A stretch of 64,000 nt of DNA from Spongorhabdus nitratireducens (GTDB taxonomy: Bacteria > Pseudomonadota > Gammaproteobacteria > Pseudomonadales > Endozoicomonadaceae), in NCBI GenBank assembly GCA_947387575.1, contig CANDOC010000010.1:62001-126000 (forward strand). Reading direction: 5' to 3'. The number at the start of each line of letters is the position of its first letter. Position 1 is the stretch's first letter. Under the pieces are notes generated by a model. That model was not told the origin of the DNA, searched no databases, and saw nothing but the letters and a program-made list of their open reading frames with translations. Both the position numbers and the translations under genes were made by a program. Positions 56,101-64,000 of this stretch are shown one piece after another.

Positions 56101-56388
56101 CACCTACAGTTGCTTGCTGAATACTATCAGTCAGGGCTTGATCAACCACTGCCGTTTTTCCCCTTAACTATCTGGGCCTGGTTAAAATCCGGTGAGGATG
56201 AAGAGACTGCTCACAAAGCATTTTATGACACCTGGAACAAACGGGGGGAATCACTTGATCCATACATTGCCCGTGTCTATCCGGTACTGGAAAGCGATGT
56301 TTATTCTCGAATGAAAAATCTCGCCGAAAAACTGATGAAGCCCGTAACACAGCTGACCAGTGACAATAAGTCAGGAGAGGCAGCATGA
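53125..56388 (+). CDS. recC: Exodeoxyribonuclease V subunit RecC
   Basis: Chi-recognition and scaffold subunit of RecBCD, which processes double-strand breaks. The 1087-residue product (E. coli 1122) starts at GTG 53125 and opens with VHHSNQLDVLKDLLVSLIQ and ILVQSPGMAQWLRLEL, typical of RecC. The helicase-like and nuclease-like domains lack catalytic motifs, as expected. The recB start overlaps its stop by 4 bp (ATGA). No ptrA lies between recC and recB, unlike E. coli. Confidence 0.95.
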   Translation: MLTVHHSNQLDVLKDLLVSLIQRDPIQDPFTDEQILVQSPGMAQWLRLELAKSLGIAAGTAFPLPASFIWEMFKRTLPGVPARSAFTKDSMTWKLVTLLPTLLDQEAFAPLRHYLEDDPDGIRCYQLAGKIADTYDQYLVYRPDWVLDWEAGDDRTDITADQPWQPILWRALVKHTADLGQSHWHRANLYEQFTQQLQKKTATGVLPKRLFVFGISALPPNYVEALKALGEHIEVHLMITNPCRYYWGDIKDPKYLARLDARLLPSSQKTSAAGEAGNPLLASMGKLGRDYLHQLYELPAGEIDAFVDIDRDNLLANIQADILNLEDNTEVSSPFTIKDNDHSLSLHSCHSPMREVEVLHDHLLGLLEQNPALTPKDIVVMMPDVDSYSPCVQAVFGSAPEQRFIPFSVSDLSTTTEHPVLEGLLHLLSLNTSRASAPELLELLEIPAILDRFGLTSGDFELLREWVPSAGIRWGLNEDHQTSCDLPARNSNTWAFGLRRMLLGYAMPEAAGLYQDIYPFEASQGMAAERIGRLASFIEQIEYLSETLEQPRSAPDWILYINQLLESFFTPEAHEYPLDRVRRHLEELKQQLEDAGYTDTLPLPVLFDYLNERLSNERGSQRFLAGQVNFCTLMPMRSIPFKIVCLLGMNDGAYPRSLPPTGFDLIARHTQRGDRSRRDDDRYLFLEALLSARQQLYISYVGRSIRDDSERTPSVLVTELLDYCCRSCTLESDIDASDKQISAKLLQQHTLQPFSPECFKPDHQSYAAEWLPAAISQNAESTEYTTEFLNQELPAAEVVKELELSELLRFYRNPCKYFFNRRLKVWFEAEDETLEEQEPFNLDGLQRYQILGGLLESQLKHGNTDGYEAALQASGQLPHGHFGDILLDDQKETITEMSKELLPAIQNPVDDIEVDLELQTKQGSVRLTGWLRGCYESGLVRYRTAQIKGTDILRAGIEHLACCASGHDHKTLLAGTEDQMIFHPVPPDDAIKHLQLLAEYYQSGLDQPLPFFPLTIWAWLKSGEDEETAHKAFYDTWNKRGESLDPYIARVYPVLESDVYSRMKNLAEKLMKPVTQLTSDNKSGEAA

Positions 56389-59300
56389 GCACACCTAAGG
56401 AAAATTCTGCTCCTGAGATTCAGGCTTTTCCGCTTAAGCCACTCAGCTTTCCCTTACACGGCCGCCGCCTGATTGAAGCCAGCGCCGGTACTGGTAAAAC
56501 CTTTACCATTGCCAGCCTCTACCTCCGACTGGTACTGGGACATGGATCATTAGTTGATGGCCTGCCGACAGCCTATCCGGAGCCACTTTCCGTCGACAAA
56601 ATTCTGGTTGTAACCTTTACCGAAACTGCAACAGCAGAGCTGAGGGAACGGATAAGAGCTCGCCTGCATGAAGCCCGACTGGCATTTTTGCGGGGAAAAA
56701 GCGACGACAGTATTATCCAGGAACTGCTGGATTCACTTGATCAGCATCCGGAACGGGCAAGGCTACTGCTGGCTGCCGAGCGTCAGATGGATGAAGCCAG
56801 TATCTTTACTATCCACGGTTTCTGCCAACGAATGCTGCGCCAACATGCCTTTGAGAGTGGCACCCTGTTTACCAGTGAGCTGGTGACCGACGAATCAGAG
56901 TTACTGCAACAAGCTGCAGCCGATTTCTGGCGTAAATACCTTTACCCTCTGCCTCGCCCTCTGACCGAGCTGGTGCTCGAAATATGGAGTTCTCCGGAAG
57001 AATTACTGCGTAGCATCCGCAGCTGGCTCGGTTTGACGGGGTTGGACACTACCGTTGAAGGTCTGCCCGAATCTCTGGATGATTTCCGGGAAAAGCACCT
57101 GAAGCCCGTTGAGGAGCTGAAACAACTCTGGTTAAAAGATCAGGATAATATTGAGAAAGCTATCCAGGATGCAGGGCTGCGAGCCAAGTGCAAACCAATT
57201 ACACGCTTGGAATTAATGCGTGAGTTTGTTAAAAGCGATGATATCAGCCTGTATCTGGGAGGTACCAAAAGCAAGCCGGAAAGCTGGGAGATATACAGCA
57301 CTCAAAGTTTGCAAAAGGCTCTGAAAAAGAATGCCACACTTCCCGAGCACCCGATATTCAGCAAAATCGACAGCTATTCGCAGCAGCCATTATCACTGAA
57401 GAAAGCGTTTTCGGCATTCTTGCAGCATCAAGCTTTATACTTTGTACGACAGTGCCTTGCACAGGCAAAAGATCAGCGGCGTCTTATCTCTTTCGATGAC
57501 CTGCTGTCAAAACTCGATAAGGCACTGCAACAGCCCAATGGTGAACTACTAGGGCGCAAAATCAGGGAACAGTTTCCTGTTGCCATGATTGATGAGTTTC
57601 AGGATACCGACCCTCAGCAGTACAATATTTTCAGTCATATTTATCCTGCTTCTGACAACTCAGAAAACAATAGTACCGATAGTCTCCTGACCGGGCTGTT
57701 TATGATCGGAGACCCCAAGCAGGCCATTTATGCTTTCCGTGGTGCAGATATCTTCACCTATATGAAGGCTCGCCACGAAGTGGACGCTCACTACACTCTG
57801 AGTACCAACTGGCGTTCATCTTCAAATATGGTGAACGCAGTCAACCATCTGTTTACCACTGCAGCCTCCCCCTTTATTTACGACAGCGACATACCATTTC
57901 TGACAGTGGATTCGGCACCCGGAGCCGACACCAAATATCTCGCACTGGATGACCAACCTCTCCCCGCCATGCAGTTCTGGCTGCAGCCATCCGAAATTGC
58001 TGTCGGCAAAGGTGAATATGAAGACACCATGGCACTGGCGACAGCCAATGAAATAAACCGGCTGTTAACCGCTGCAGATCAGGGTCATTGTCATGTTTCA
58101 GCGGGTGGTCAGTCCAAGCCACTACTGGCAGGTGATATCGCAGTACTGGTTCGCACCGGGGCGCAGGGTAAAAAGGTACGAGATGCCCTTGCAGACCAGG
58201 GCATTGCCAGTGTTTATCTGAGTAACAGTGACTCGGTATTTGCAACACAAGAGGCTGTTGACCTGCAGCGTATTCTTGCAGCCTGCCTGACACCAACCAG
58301 TGAGCGAGCCCTGCGTGCGGCATTGGCCACACCACTGCTGGATGAATCAGCCTATTCACTGGATCAGTTGAACAGCAACGAACGTGCCTGGGAGCAAGCG
58401 GTAGAAGAATTCAGTCACTACAACGAGGTTTGGAACAAGCGGGGCGTACTACCCATGCTTCGGACAGTTATGGCCCGGCGCAAGATTGCAGAGCGCCTGC
58501 TACCTCAGCCGTTTGGTGATCGTCGTCTGACAGATTTGCTGCATCTAGGTGAATTACTGGCTACTGCATCTGCCGGCCTCGATAGCCATCATGCACTACT
58601 ACGCTGGTTGCAGGAACACACCAGCGAACCCAACACCAATGCCGAAGAACAACAACTGCATCTGGAAAGCGACAGAAATCTGGTGCAGATCATTACTATC
58701 CACAAGTCCAAAGGGCTTGAATTCAATGCCGTTTTTCTGCCGTTTGCCTGCACCTGGCGCCAGAGCAAGGAAGCCCTGTTCCATGATGATACAGGCCAGC
58801 CAGTACTGGACCTGACAGCTTCCTCTACCGCTGTCAGTAAAGCTGACCGGGAACGTCTGGCGGAAGACCTGAGACTGCTCTACGTGGCACTGACTCGCCC
58901 GGTTCATACCTGTTACGTGGGTATTGCCCCGGTGAAAGGTGGCCCGGGCAAAAAAGGCCCCAAAACAGATCTGCCACTCAGTGCTTTTGGCTGGCTATTA
59001 AATGGTGGTCAGGAAATTAAAGCTCCGGGGCTGACTGAAAAAATGGGAACACTAAGTGAGCACCCGGCAATTACCTGCACCAGACCTCCGCTGCACTCAG
59101 CGGCCCCTTACCAACAGCCAGCTTCACCTGAACAGGAATTGCAGGCCAAAAGCTTTACCGGGCGGATTCAACGGGACTGGTGGGTTACCAGCTATTCAGC
59201 CCTGAGCCGCAGCGCTCATAGCGCCGGCAACCCGGACGCCAGCCTTGAAATTGCCAGACTGGATACCGAGGTGAGTCAGGAAACAGCAGCCACCGCTGCC

Positions 59301-60056
59301 GATGAGAAGACAATTTTCTCATTCCCGCGCGGCGCTGCACCCGGAACATTCCTGCACAGTTTATTCGAGCGGTTGGATGGTCAGGAAGGCCGCCCGGATT
59401 TCACTTCCGCACACGAACCAGCATTATCACCCTTTGTTCAGGATCAGCTGACTAGCAGCGGTATCAGTGAGGAATGGACAGAGGTGCTGGTACAACTGCT
59501 GCATGATGTACTGGATGCACCGCTGGATGATCAGGAGCTCAGTCTTCGCAAGCTTTCATCCAAAGACTGCAAAGTTGAAATGAGCTTTTTTCTGCCGCTT
59601 GGTAAGTTATCTGCACCTGATCTGAACCGCACAATTCAGGCTGAAGATCCGTTATCTGCATGTTGTGGAGCACTTGATTTCAGACAGGTGCAGGGAATGC
59701 TGAAAGGTTTTATTGATTTAACCTTTGTCCATAACGGACGCTGGTATGTTCTCGATTACAAGTCAAACCATCTGGGTGATGCCATTGAAAGTTATCACCC
59801 TGCAGCACTTGAGCAGGCTATGTGCGACCACCGCTATGATCTGCAATACCAGATTTACAGCCTGGCACTGCACCGGCTACTGCAAAGCCGGTTACCGGAT
59901 TATGACTATGAAAAACACTTCGGCGGTGTCTACTACCTGTTCCTCCGGGGCATGAAAGCCGGTGACAGCAACAAGCCCGGTGTCTTTTATCATCGGCCGG
60001 CCATAACCCTGATAGAAAAACTGGATCTGTTGTTTAAAGGCAACCCGGACGATTAA
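56385..60056 (+). CDS. recB: Exodeoxyribonuclease V subunit RecB
   Basis: 3'-5' helicase and nuclease of RecBCD. The 1223-residue product has a UvrD-type helicase core with Walker A EASAGTGKTFTIASL near residues 31-45, VAMIDEFQDTDPQQYNIF (motif II), GDPKQAIYAFRGAD (motif III region) and IHKSKGLEFNAVFLPF (motif V). The C-terminal nuclease has GFIDLTFVHNGRWYVLDYKSN with the catalytic Asp and Lys. It follows recC with an ATGA overlap and is 23 bp before recD. Confidence 0.96.
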   Translation: MSTPKENSAPEIQAFPLKPLSFPLHGRRLIEASAGTGKTFTIASLYLRLVLGHGSLVDGLPTAYPEPLSVDKILVVTFTETATAELRERIRARLHEARLAFLRGKSDDSIIQELLDSLDQHPERARLLLAAERQMDEASIFTIHGFCQRMLRQHAFESGTLFTSELVTDESELLQQAAADFWRKYLYPLPRPLTELVLEIWSSPEELLRSIRSWLGLTGLDTTVEGLPESLDDFREKHLKPVEELKQLWLKDQDNIEKAIQDAGLRAKCKPITRLELMREFVKSDDISLYLGGTKSKPESWEIYSTQSLQKALKKNATLPEHPIFSKIDSYSQQPLSLKKAFSAFLQHQALYFVRQCLAQAKDQRRLISFDDLLSKLDKALQQPNGELLGRKIREQFPVAMIDEFQDTDPQQYNIFSHIYPASDNSENNSTDSLLTGLFMIGDPKQAIYAFRGADIFTYMKARHEVDAHYTLSTNWRSSSNMVNAVNHLFTTAASPFIYDSDIPFLTVDSAPGADTKYLALDDQPLPAMQFWLQPSEIAVGKGEYEDTMALATANEINRLLTAADQGHCHVSAGGQSKPLLAGDIAVLVRTGAQGKKVRDALADQGIASVYLSNSDSVFATQEAVDLQRILAACLTPTSERALRAALATPLLDESAYSLDQLNSNERAWEQAVEEFSHYNEVWNKRGVLPMLRTVMARRKIAERLLPQPFGDRRLTDLLHLGELLATASAGLDSHHALLRWLQEHTSEPNTNAEEQQLHLESDRNLVQIITIHKSKGLEFNAVFLPFACTWRQSKEALFHDDTGQPVLDLTASSTAVSKADRERLAEDLRLLYVALTRPVHTCYVGIAPVKGGPGKKGPKTDLPLSAFGWLLNGGQEIKAPGLTEKMGTLSEHPAITCTRPPLHSAAPYQQPASPEQELQAKSFTGRIQRDWWVTSYSALSRSAHSAGNPDASLEIARLDTEVSQETAATAADEKTIFSFPRGAAPGTFLHSLFERLDGQEGRPDFTSAHEPALSPFVQDQLTSSGISEEWTEVLVQLLHDVLDAPLDDQELSLRKLSSKDCKVEMSFFLPLGKLSAPDLNRTIQAEDPLSACCGALDFRQVQGMLKGFIDLTFVHNGRWYVLDYKSNHLGDAIESYHPAALEQAMCDHRYDLQYQIYSLALHRLLQSRLPDYDYEKHFGGVYYLFLRGMKAGDSNKPGVFYHRPAITLIEKLDLLFKGNPDD

Positions 60057-60079
60057 CCGGACTACCAGGAAGCTAAAGA

Positions 60080-62104
60080 ATGCTTAACCAACTTGCTACT
60101 CTGGCCCGGCAAAATCAGCTGCGCCCAATTGATTACCAGTTTGCCCGGTTTATTCATTCACTGGATCCGGATCCTGTACTGACACTGTGCAGTGCACTGG
60201 TCAGTTATGAACTGGGAAGGGGCAATGTCTGCTTGCCTTTGGCCCCTGAATCACAAAAGAATCTGTTCGGTCTGGCCAGTGAACAAAGCAGTGTATTACT
60301 GGATATGGCCGGAACGGTTCAGTGGGAAGCTCATCTTGAGTCCAGGCCTCCGGTTGGCTCATCAACAGAGAAAGGTAAGCCTTTCATACTGGATCAGGGA
60401 CATCTGTATCTGAACCGGTACTGGCGCTATGAGAAAAAAGTGGCTGACATTATCAACCAGCCAGCCGAGGCACCTGATGATCTCGATTCAATCAGGAAAA
60501 CACTGGATCGGTTATTTGCCCGAAACTATGAGTTTATCTTTTCAAAGCTAGCAGGCGTGGCAACTGACCAGTGGCAACCATTTTTAGTCAACAGCCTTGA
60601 TATCGAACAACCTGATCCGGTTGACTGGTCACAGGTTGAAAAAATCTGCTCGAAGGCAAAAAAGGGGACCGATCTGGAGGCTTTGGAAAAGCTGATACCA
60701 CATCAGTATTGCCTGAACTGGCAGAAAGTAGCGGCTGCAGTTGCTGCCAGCCGTCCATTCTCGGTAATCAGCGGTGGCCCCGGTACCGGCAAAACCACGA
60801 CTGTAACCCGACTGCTGGCGCTTTTGGTTGAAACTGGTATAAACCGGCAGAAATGCCCCGATATTCGTCTTGTTGCACCCACCGGCAAGGCTGCTGCCCG
60901 CCTGACAGAATCTATTGGCCAGGCACGCTCACAGCTGAACTGCGATGACAGCATCAAGCAGGCTATTCCCGCACAAGCCAGTACGATTCATCGTTTGCTT
61001 GGCGTACTTCCGGGTAAACCGGGTTTTCGTCATAACCGGGATAACCAGCTTCATCTGGACATTCTGGTTGTGGATGAAGCATCCATGATTGATTTGCCAT
61101 TGATGGCTCGTCTACTGGACGCTCTTCCTGACAAGGCCCGACTGATTTTGTTGGGAGACCGTGATCAACTGGCCTCGGTTGAGGCCGGCAGTGTACTGGG
61201 TGATATCTGCGGTTTTGCCGATGAGGGCTATAGTCAGGGGCAAACGGCACAGTTGGAGCAACTGACCGGCTTTAATCTGCAACAATATTCAAAGTCATCC
61301 GGTGCTCCGGTTCGGGACAGCTTGTGCCTGCTGCGAAAAAGCTATCGCTTTGATGCCCGTTCAGGTATCGGTCAACTGGCGCGTGCCGTTAATCAGGGAC
61401 AAACCCGCCTGTGTAACAGTGACGCTGTCAGCACCTATGAAGATGTTCGTATTCATAGCCTGAGCTCGGATAATTATCAAAAACTGTTAAAGCTGGCTGT
61501 TAACGGTTACCAGGCTTATCTGGAAGCAATAACCAAAGGTGTGAAAGAGAGGGAGATACTTAAAGCATTTAACGGCTTTCGTCTTCTATGCGCCTTGCGT
61601 GAAGGGCCTTTCGGTGTTGACGGATTAAATCAGGCTGTACTGAAATCTCTGAGAAAAGCACAACTACTTCCATCTGATGCCGGTCAGGACAGCAACTGGT
61701 ATATCGGAAGGCCGGTAATGATCACCCGAAATGATCACGGCGCAGGGCTTTATAATGGTGATATTGGTATTACCCTCCCCGACGATGAGGGTCGGCTTCG
61801 GGTTATCTTTGAAATGCCGGACGGTCAGATTCGCAGCTTTCTGCCCAGCCGACTGCCGGAACACAATACCGTCTTCGCCATGACAGTGCATAAGAGCCAG
61901 GGCTCTGAATTCAACCACACAGTTATGATACTGCCTGACAAAATGAATCCGGTTCTAACCCGGGAACTGGTTTATACCGGCATTACCCGCGCTCGGGAAC
62001 AACTTGATATTTATACTCGAGAAGAAGTTATGGCTCAGGCCGTACGCCAGAAAACCCAGCGTTTTTCAGGCCTGCCACATAAAATTCGGGCTATGGAAAC
62101 TTGA
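60080..62104 (+). CDS. recD: Exodeoxyribonuclease V subunit RecD
   Basis: 5'-3' helicase of RecBCD. The 674-residue product has Walker A SGGPGTGKTTTVTRLLALL, LVVDEASMIDLPLMARLLDA (Walker B) and FAMTVHKSQGSEFNHTVMIL (late helicase motif). E. coli RecD has 608 residues; the extra length is mostly in the middle (about residues 380-480). It ends the recCBD operon and is followed by a bidirectional terminator. Confidence 0.95.
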   Translation: MLNQLATLARQNQLRPIDYQFARFIHSLDPDPVLTLCSALVSYELGRGNVCLPLAPESQKNLFGLASEQSSVLLDMAGTVQWEAHLESRPPVGSSTEKGKPFILDQGHLYLNRYWRYEKKVADIINQPAEAPDDLDSIRKTLDRLFARNYEFIFSKLAGVATDQWQPFLVNSLDIEQPDPVDWSQVEKICSKAKKGTDLEALEKLIPHQYCLNWQKVAAAVAASRPFSVISGGPGTGKTTTVTRLLALLVETGINRQKCPDIRLVAPTGKAAARLTESIGQARSQLNCDDSIKQAIPAQASTIHRLLGVLPGKPGFRHNRDNQLHLDILVVDEASMIDLPLMARLLDALPDKARLILLGDRDQLASVEAGSVLGDICGFADEGYSQGQTAQLEQLTGFNLQQYSKSSGAPVRDSLCLLRKSYRFDARSGIGQLARAVNQGQTRLCNSDAVSTYEDVRIHSLSSDNYQKLLKLAVNGYQAYLEAITKGVKEREILKAFNGFRLLCALREGPFGVDGLNQAVLKSLRKAQLLPSDAGQDSNWYIGRPVMITRNDHGAGLYNGDIGITLPDDEGRLRVIFEMPDGQIRSFLPSRLPEHNTVFAMTVHKSQGSEFNHTVMILPDKMNPVLTRELVYTGITRAREQLDIYTREEVMAQAVRQKTQRFSGLPHKIRAMET

Positions 62105-62108
62105 GTCA

Positions 62109-62147
62109 AAGAACAGGCCTTTCTGACTTAAAGCAAGGCCTGTTCTT
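62109..62147. terminator. Bidirectional terminator between recD and ung
   Basis: AAGAACAGGCCTT (62109-62121) and AAGGCCTGTTCTT (62135-62147) form a 13-bp stem. The plus side is followed by AATATAAA and the minus side by TGACTC, so U tracts are limited to the stem ends. Confidence 0.7.
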
Positions 62148-62175
62148 AATATAAACCCGCACTGTATCAGGGGAT

Positions 62176-62874
62176 TCAAGCAGGCTCTGCCACCATTTCA
62201 GGCAGTTTCCAGTCAATCGGAGTAATTCCGTGTTGCTGCAGATACTGGTTGGTTTTTGAAAACGGCTTGCTACCGAAAAAGCCCCTGTAGGCCGAGAGCG
62301 GTGAAGGGTGCGGCGCTTTCAGCACTAGATGGCGGCTGGTATCGACTACTGCGGCCTTGCGCTGGGCATAACTGCCCCAGAGAATAAATACCAGATTTTC
62401 ACGGTGTTCGTTCAGTTCGGCTATTACCCGGTCCGTAAACTGTTCCCAGCCCTGCCCCTGGTGTGATGCAGCTTGTTTATGCTCCACCGTTAAAACGCTG
62501 TTCAGTAGCAGCACACCCTGCTCGGCCCAGTGCTGCAAAAAGCCATGCTGAACCGGCGGAATACCCAGATCTTCCTGCATTTCCTTATACATATTAACCA
62601 GAGACGGTGGCGGCTGGATTCCTGGCTGTACTGAAAAGCAGAGGCCGTGCGCCTGACCGGGGCCATGGTATGGATCCTGACCAAGAATAACGACTTTCAC
62701 CTGTTCAAACGGGGTCAGATCCAGTGCCCGAAAGTATTCACTACCCTTGGGATAAACTGTCTTTCCAGCCTGTTTCTGCTGCAGCAGAAACTGCTTCAGG
62801 TGCAGCATATGATCCTTGTTGAATTCATCTGCCAGCACCTGTTTCCAGGAAGGCTCCAGCCGTATCTCTGTCAT
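62176..62874 (-). CDS. ung: Uracil-DNA glycosylase
   Basis: Removes uracil from DNA to start base-excision repair. The 232-residue product (E. coli 229) has the water-activating loop [20 protein letters not shown] and the minor-groove loop [17 protein letters not shown]. It is convergent with recD, giving two DNA-repair units back to back, and is 17 bp downstream of a small membrane protein gene on the same strand. Confidence 0.97.
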   Translation of the reverse strand: MTEIRLEPSWKQVLADEFNKDHMLHLKQFLLQQKQAGKTVYPKGSEYFRALDLTPFEQVKVVILGQDPYHGPGQAHGLCFSVQPGIQPPPSLVNMYKEMQEDLGIPPVQHGFLQHWAEQGVLLLNSVLTVEHKQAASHQGQGWEQFTDRVIAELNEHRENLVFILWGSYAQRKAAVVDTSRHLVLKAPHPSPLSAYRGFFGSKPFSKTNQYLQQHGITPIDWKLPEMVAEPA

Positions 62875-62891
62875 GGTTATTTGTCCCTGAT

Positions 62892-63206
62892 TCAGAATGT
62901 GCAGCGTACCGGACGCATTTTCTTGTCGGCCAACAGGCCACTGGCCTTCACCGCTCCACCACCATGCTTACTGCGCTCTTCCAGCACCAGAAAGCCCTGT
63001 TCGCAACGGGCAACTTGGTCAGCAGGACGGGAAGACAGTTTCTGCTCGGTACCCGGTGTCGCTGCCAGCATATTGAACTCGGCCAGATAGATGGCATCGT
63101 CTTCTGCAGAGTGACGTAGATAGCCTTTCATATCCAGCATCAGCACAGTGATTACAACAGCGGCGACGACCGCCAGAATCATCTGTTGGGCATGTCCGAG
63201 TTTCAT
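62892..63206 (-). CDS. Small membrane-anchored protein of unknown function
   Basis: A 104-residue protein starting at ATG 63206 behind AAGGGG, which supports it as real. An N-terminal helix ([17 protein letters not shown], about residues 9-25) would anchor it with the C-terminal part outside the cytoplasm. Two cysteines (VARCEQ and PVRCTF) could form a disulfide around a Gly-rich stretch ([11 protein letters not shown]). It is 17 bp upstream of ung. I recognise no family. Confidence 0.65.
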   Translation of the reverse strand: MKLGHAQQMILAVVAAVVITVLMLDMKGYLRHSAEDDAIYLAEFNMLAATPGTEQKLSSRPADQVARCEQGFLVLEERSKHGGGAVKASGLLADKKMRPVRCTF

Positions 63207-63375
63207 AATATCCCCTTCTCAATGTTCTGCCATCTGTCTGTCACCTCCATAGCGACAGCAGGCGGCTATTAACATAACTGATAATTGCAGCTATTCATTG
63301 GCAGTTATAAATCGGCGCCTATGATAACGCCTGACAGGGGAAACATGAAAAAAGATCGGGGAAGGTCATCGTACA

Positions 63376-63414
63376 AGCCGGGTTTTATTTCGCTATAGCT
63401 AATTAAACCCGGCT
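63376..63414. repeat. 10-bp inverted repeat downstream of the TetR gene
   Basis: AGCCGGGTTT (63376-63385) and AAACCCGGCT (63405-63414) pair around a 19-nt loop. No U tract follows in either direction. It sits 30 bp past the TetR stop and may serve as its 3' hairpin. Confidence 0.45.
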
Positions 63415-63444
63415 CTCAATACAAACGGCGAGAAAGGTCTGAAC

Positions 63445-64000
63445 TTAGCTTCTACCATCCATCGGCAGGCGCAGCATGCATTGCATCTGGCGTTTCAGCA
63501 TCGCCATGATAACAGTGTCATCCAGATCGTCAGGGTCCTGCAGCAGCCCTTCATATTCAACCCGGTTAATCACGGCAAACAACAGTTTGGCATCAATATC
63601 CGGTTGGTCAGAACCCATACGGGAGAAGAAGGCTTTCAGGTCATTCATCAAAAATTCGTGATGACCAAATGCAATCGATCTCAGGTTATCGTTGCGCAGA
63701 CATTCAAGGTGGAAAGCCTGTTCGGCCAGCAGGTGGTCACGCTGGTTACGCAGCTGATGCATCACATAATGAACCGCCAGCTCTGCCATCCGGTCAGCAA
63801 ATTTACGGCGTGCATTTTCATCTTCACTCAATTCTGCCAGCGCTGCCTGCATATGCTGGCGCGACTCTTCCCAGAAAATTCGGTATTTATCAGCCCCCAT
63901 TTCAACAAACAGGGTAAACATGTCAGTGATCAGGTCAGAAATATCTTTGAAGTAGTAGGTCGTTGCAGACAACGGCACTTCAGCTTCCTTGGCCACGGCA
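63445..64000 (-). CDS. TetR-family regulator (5' part beyond the window)
   Basis: The frame is open to the right edge. The first residues visible (AVAKEAEVPLSATTYYFKDI) are the recognition helix and following segment of a TetR helix-turn-helix, so perhaps 30 residues are missing. The remaining 184 residues form an all-helical ligand-binding domain with GHHEFLMNDLKAFFSRMGSD and a C-terminal dimerisation region. The target genes are not in the window. Confidence 0.85.
   Translation of the reverse strand, partial: AVAKEAEVPLSATTYYFKDISDLITDMFTLFVEMGADKYRIFWEESRQHMQAALAELSEDENARRKFADRMAELAVHYVMHQLRNQRDHLLAEQAFHLECLRNDNLRSIAFGHHEFLMNDLKAFFSRMGSDQPDIDAKLLFAVINRVEYEGLLQDPDDLDDTVIMAMLKRQMQCMLRLPMDGRS

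Noticed and set aside
1-64000. CRISPR arrays, tRNA or rRNA genes, insertion sequences, phage genes
   Set aside because: No regular repeat-spacer pattern, no transposase- or integrase-like frame and no recognisable tRNA cloverleaf was seen on either strand by eye. A tRNAscan or repeat search could still reveal something small.

Overview
The window reads as a chromosomal segment of a marine-type gammaproteobacterium, probably of the Oceanospirillales (an Endozoicomonadaceae- or Hahellaceae-like lineage). That placement is inference from gene content and order: the rpsB-tsf-pyrH-frr-uppS-cdsA-ispC-rseP-bamA-skp-lpxD block divergent from map-glnD, class Ia nrdAB with a YfaE-type ferredoxin, recCBD without ptrA, a TAXI-type TRAP transporter and a DUF1521 protein. 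Base composition looks close to even G+C, with AT-rich intergenic pockets at about 36.7-37.05 kb, 39.6-39.85 kb and 51.08-51.12 kb. I saw no tRNA, rRNA, insertion sequence, prophage or CRISPR array.

Layout. (1) 1-12149, minus strand: translation, nucleotide and envelope-biogenesis genes, running from rpsB through to a left-truncated lpxD, with terminators or structured spacers after rpsB, tsf and frr. (2) 12505-16966, plus strand: map, glnD and two small uncharacterised genes (DUF3429-type membrane protein and a DUF3081-like protein). (3) 17024-24883: a Cys-rich small protein, a flavodoxin-like protein divergent from a LysR regulator, an SDR oxidoreductase, an EmrAB-type efflux pair divergent from a second LysR regulator, and an M48 lipoprotein protease. 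(4) 25135-32613: glpR-glpD with a GlpR-like operator, an HAAAP-type amino acid permease, and metE divergent from metR with two near-consensus MetR sites. (5) 32705-39407, minus strand: an RstAB-like two-component system followed by a TAXI solute-binding protein and a fused TRAP permease ending in a DUF3394/PDZ-like tail; the spacer before the TAXI gene holds a perfect FNR/Anr box and a 14-bp direct repeat. (6) 40088-45138, plus strand: nrdA, nrdB, a 2Fe-2S ferredoxin and ygfZ, with two NrdR-like boxes 31 bp apart upstream of nrdA. (7) 45203-53043: a 1933-residue hybrid sensor kinase with three periplasmic solute-binding modules, divergent from a three-gene cassette that encodes a DUF1521 (metal-inducible autocleavage) protein between two small, apparently related proteins with basic tails. 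(8) 53125-62104: recC-recB-recD, then ung, a small membrane-anchored protein and a right-truncated TetR regulator.

The most unusual part is 45.2-53.0 kb. DUF1521 proteins such as rhizobial NopE1 self-cleave at an Asp-Pro bond when metal is present, and the protein here has the motif at D141-P142. Its two small flanking proteins share a GxNP motif and a basic SGxL tail, and the divergent giant kinase is a possible but unproven controller. Most of the rest is core metabolism, where the noteworthy signals are regulatory sites.
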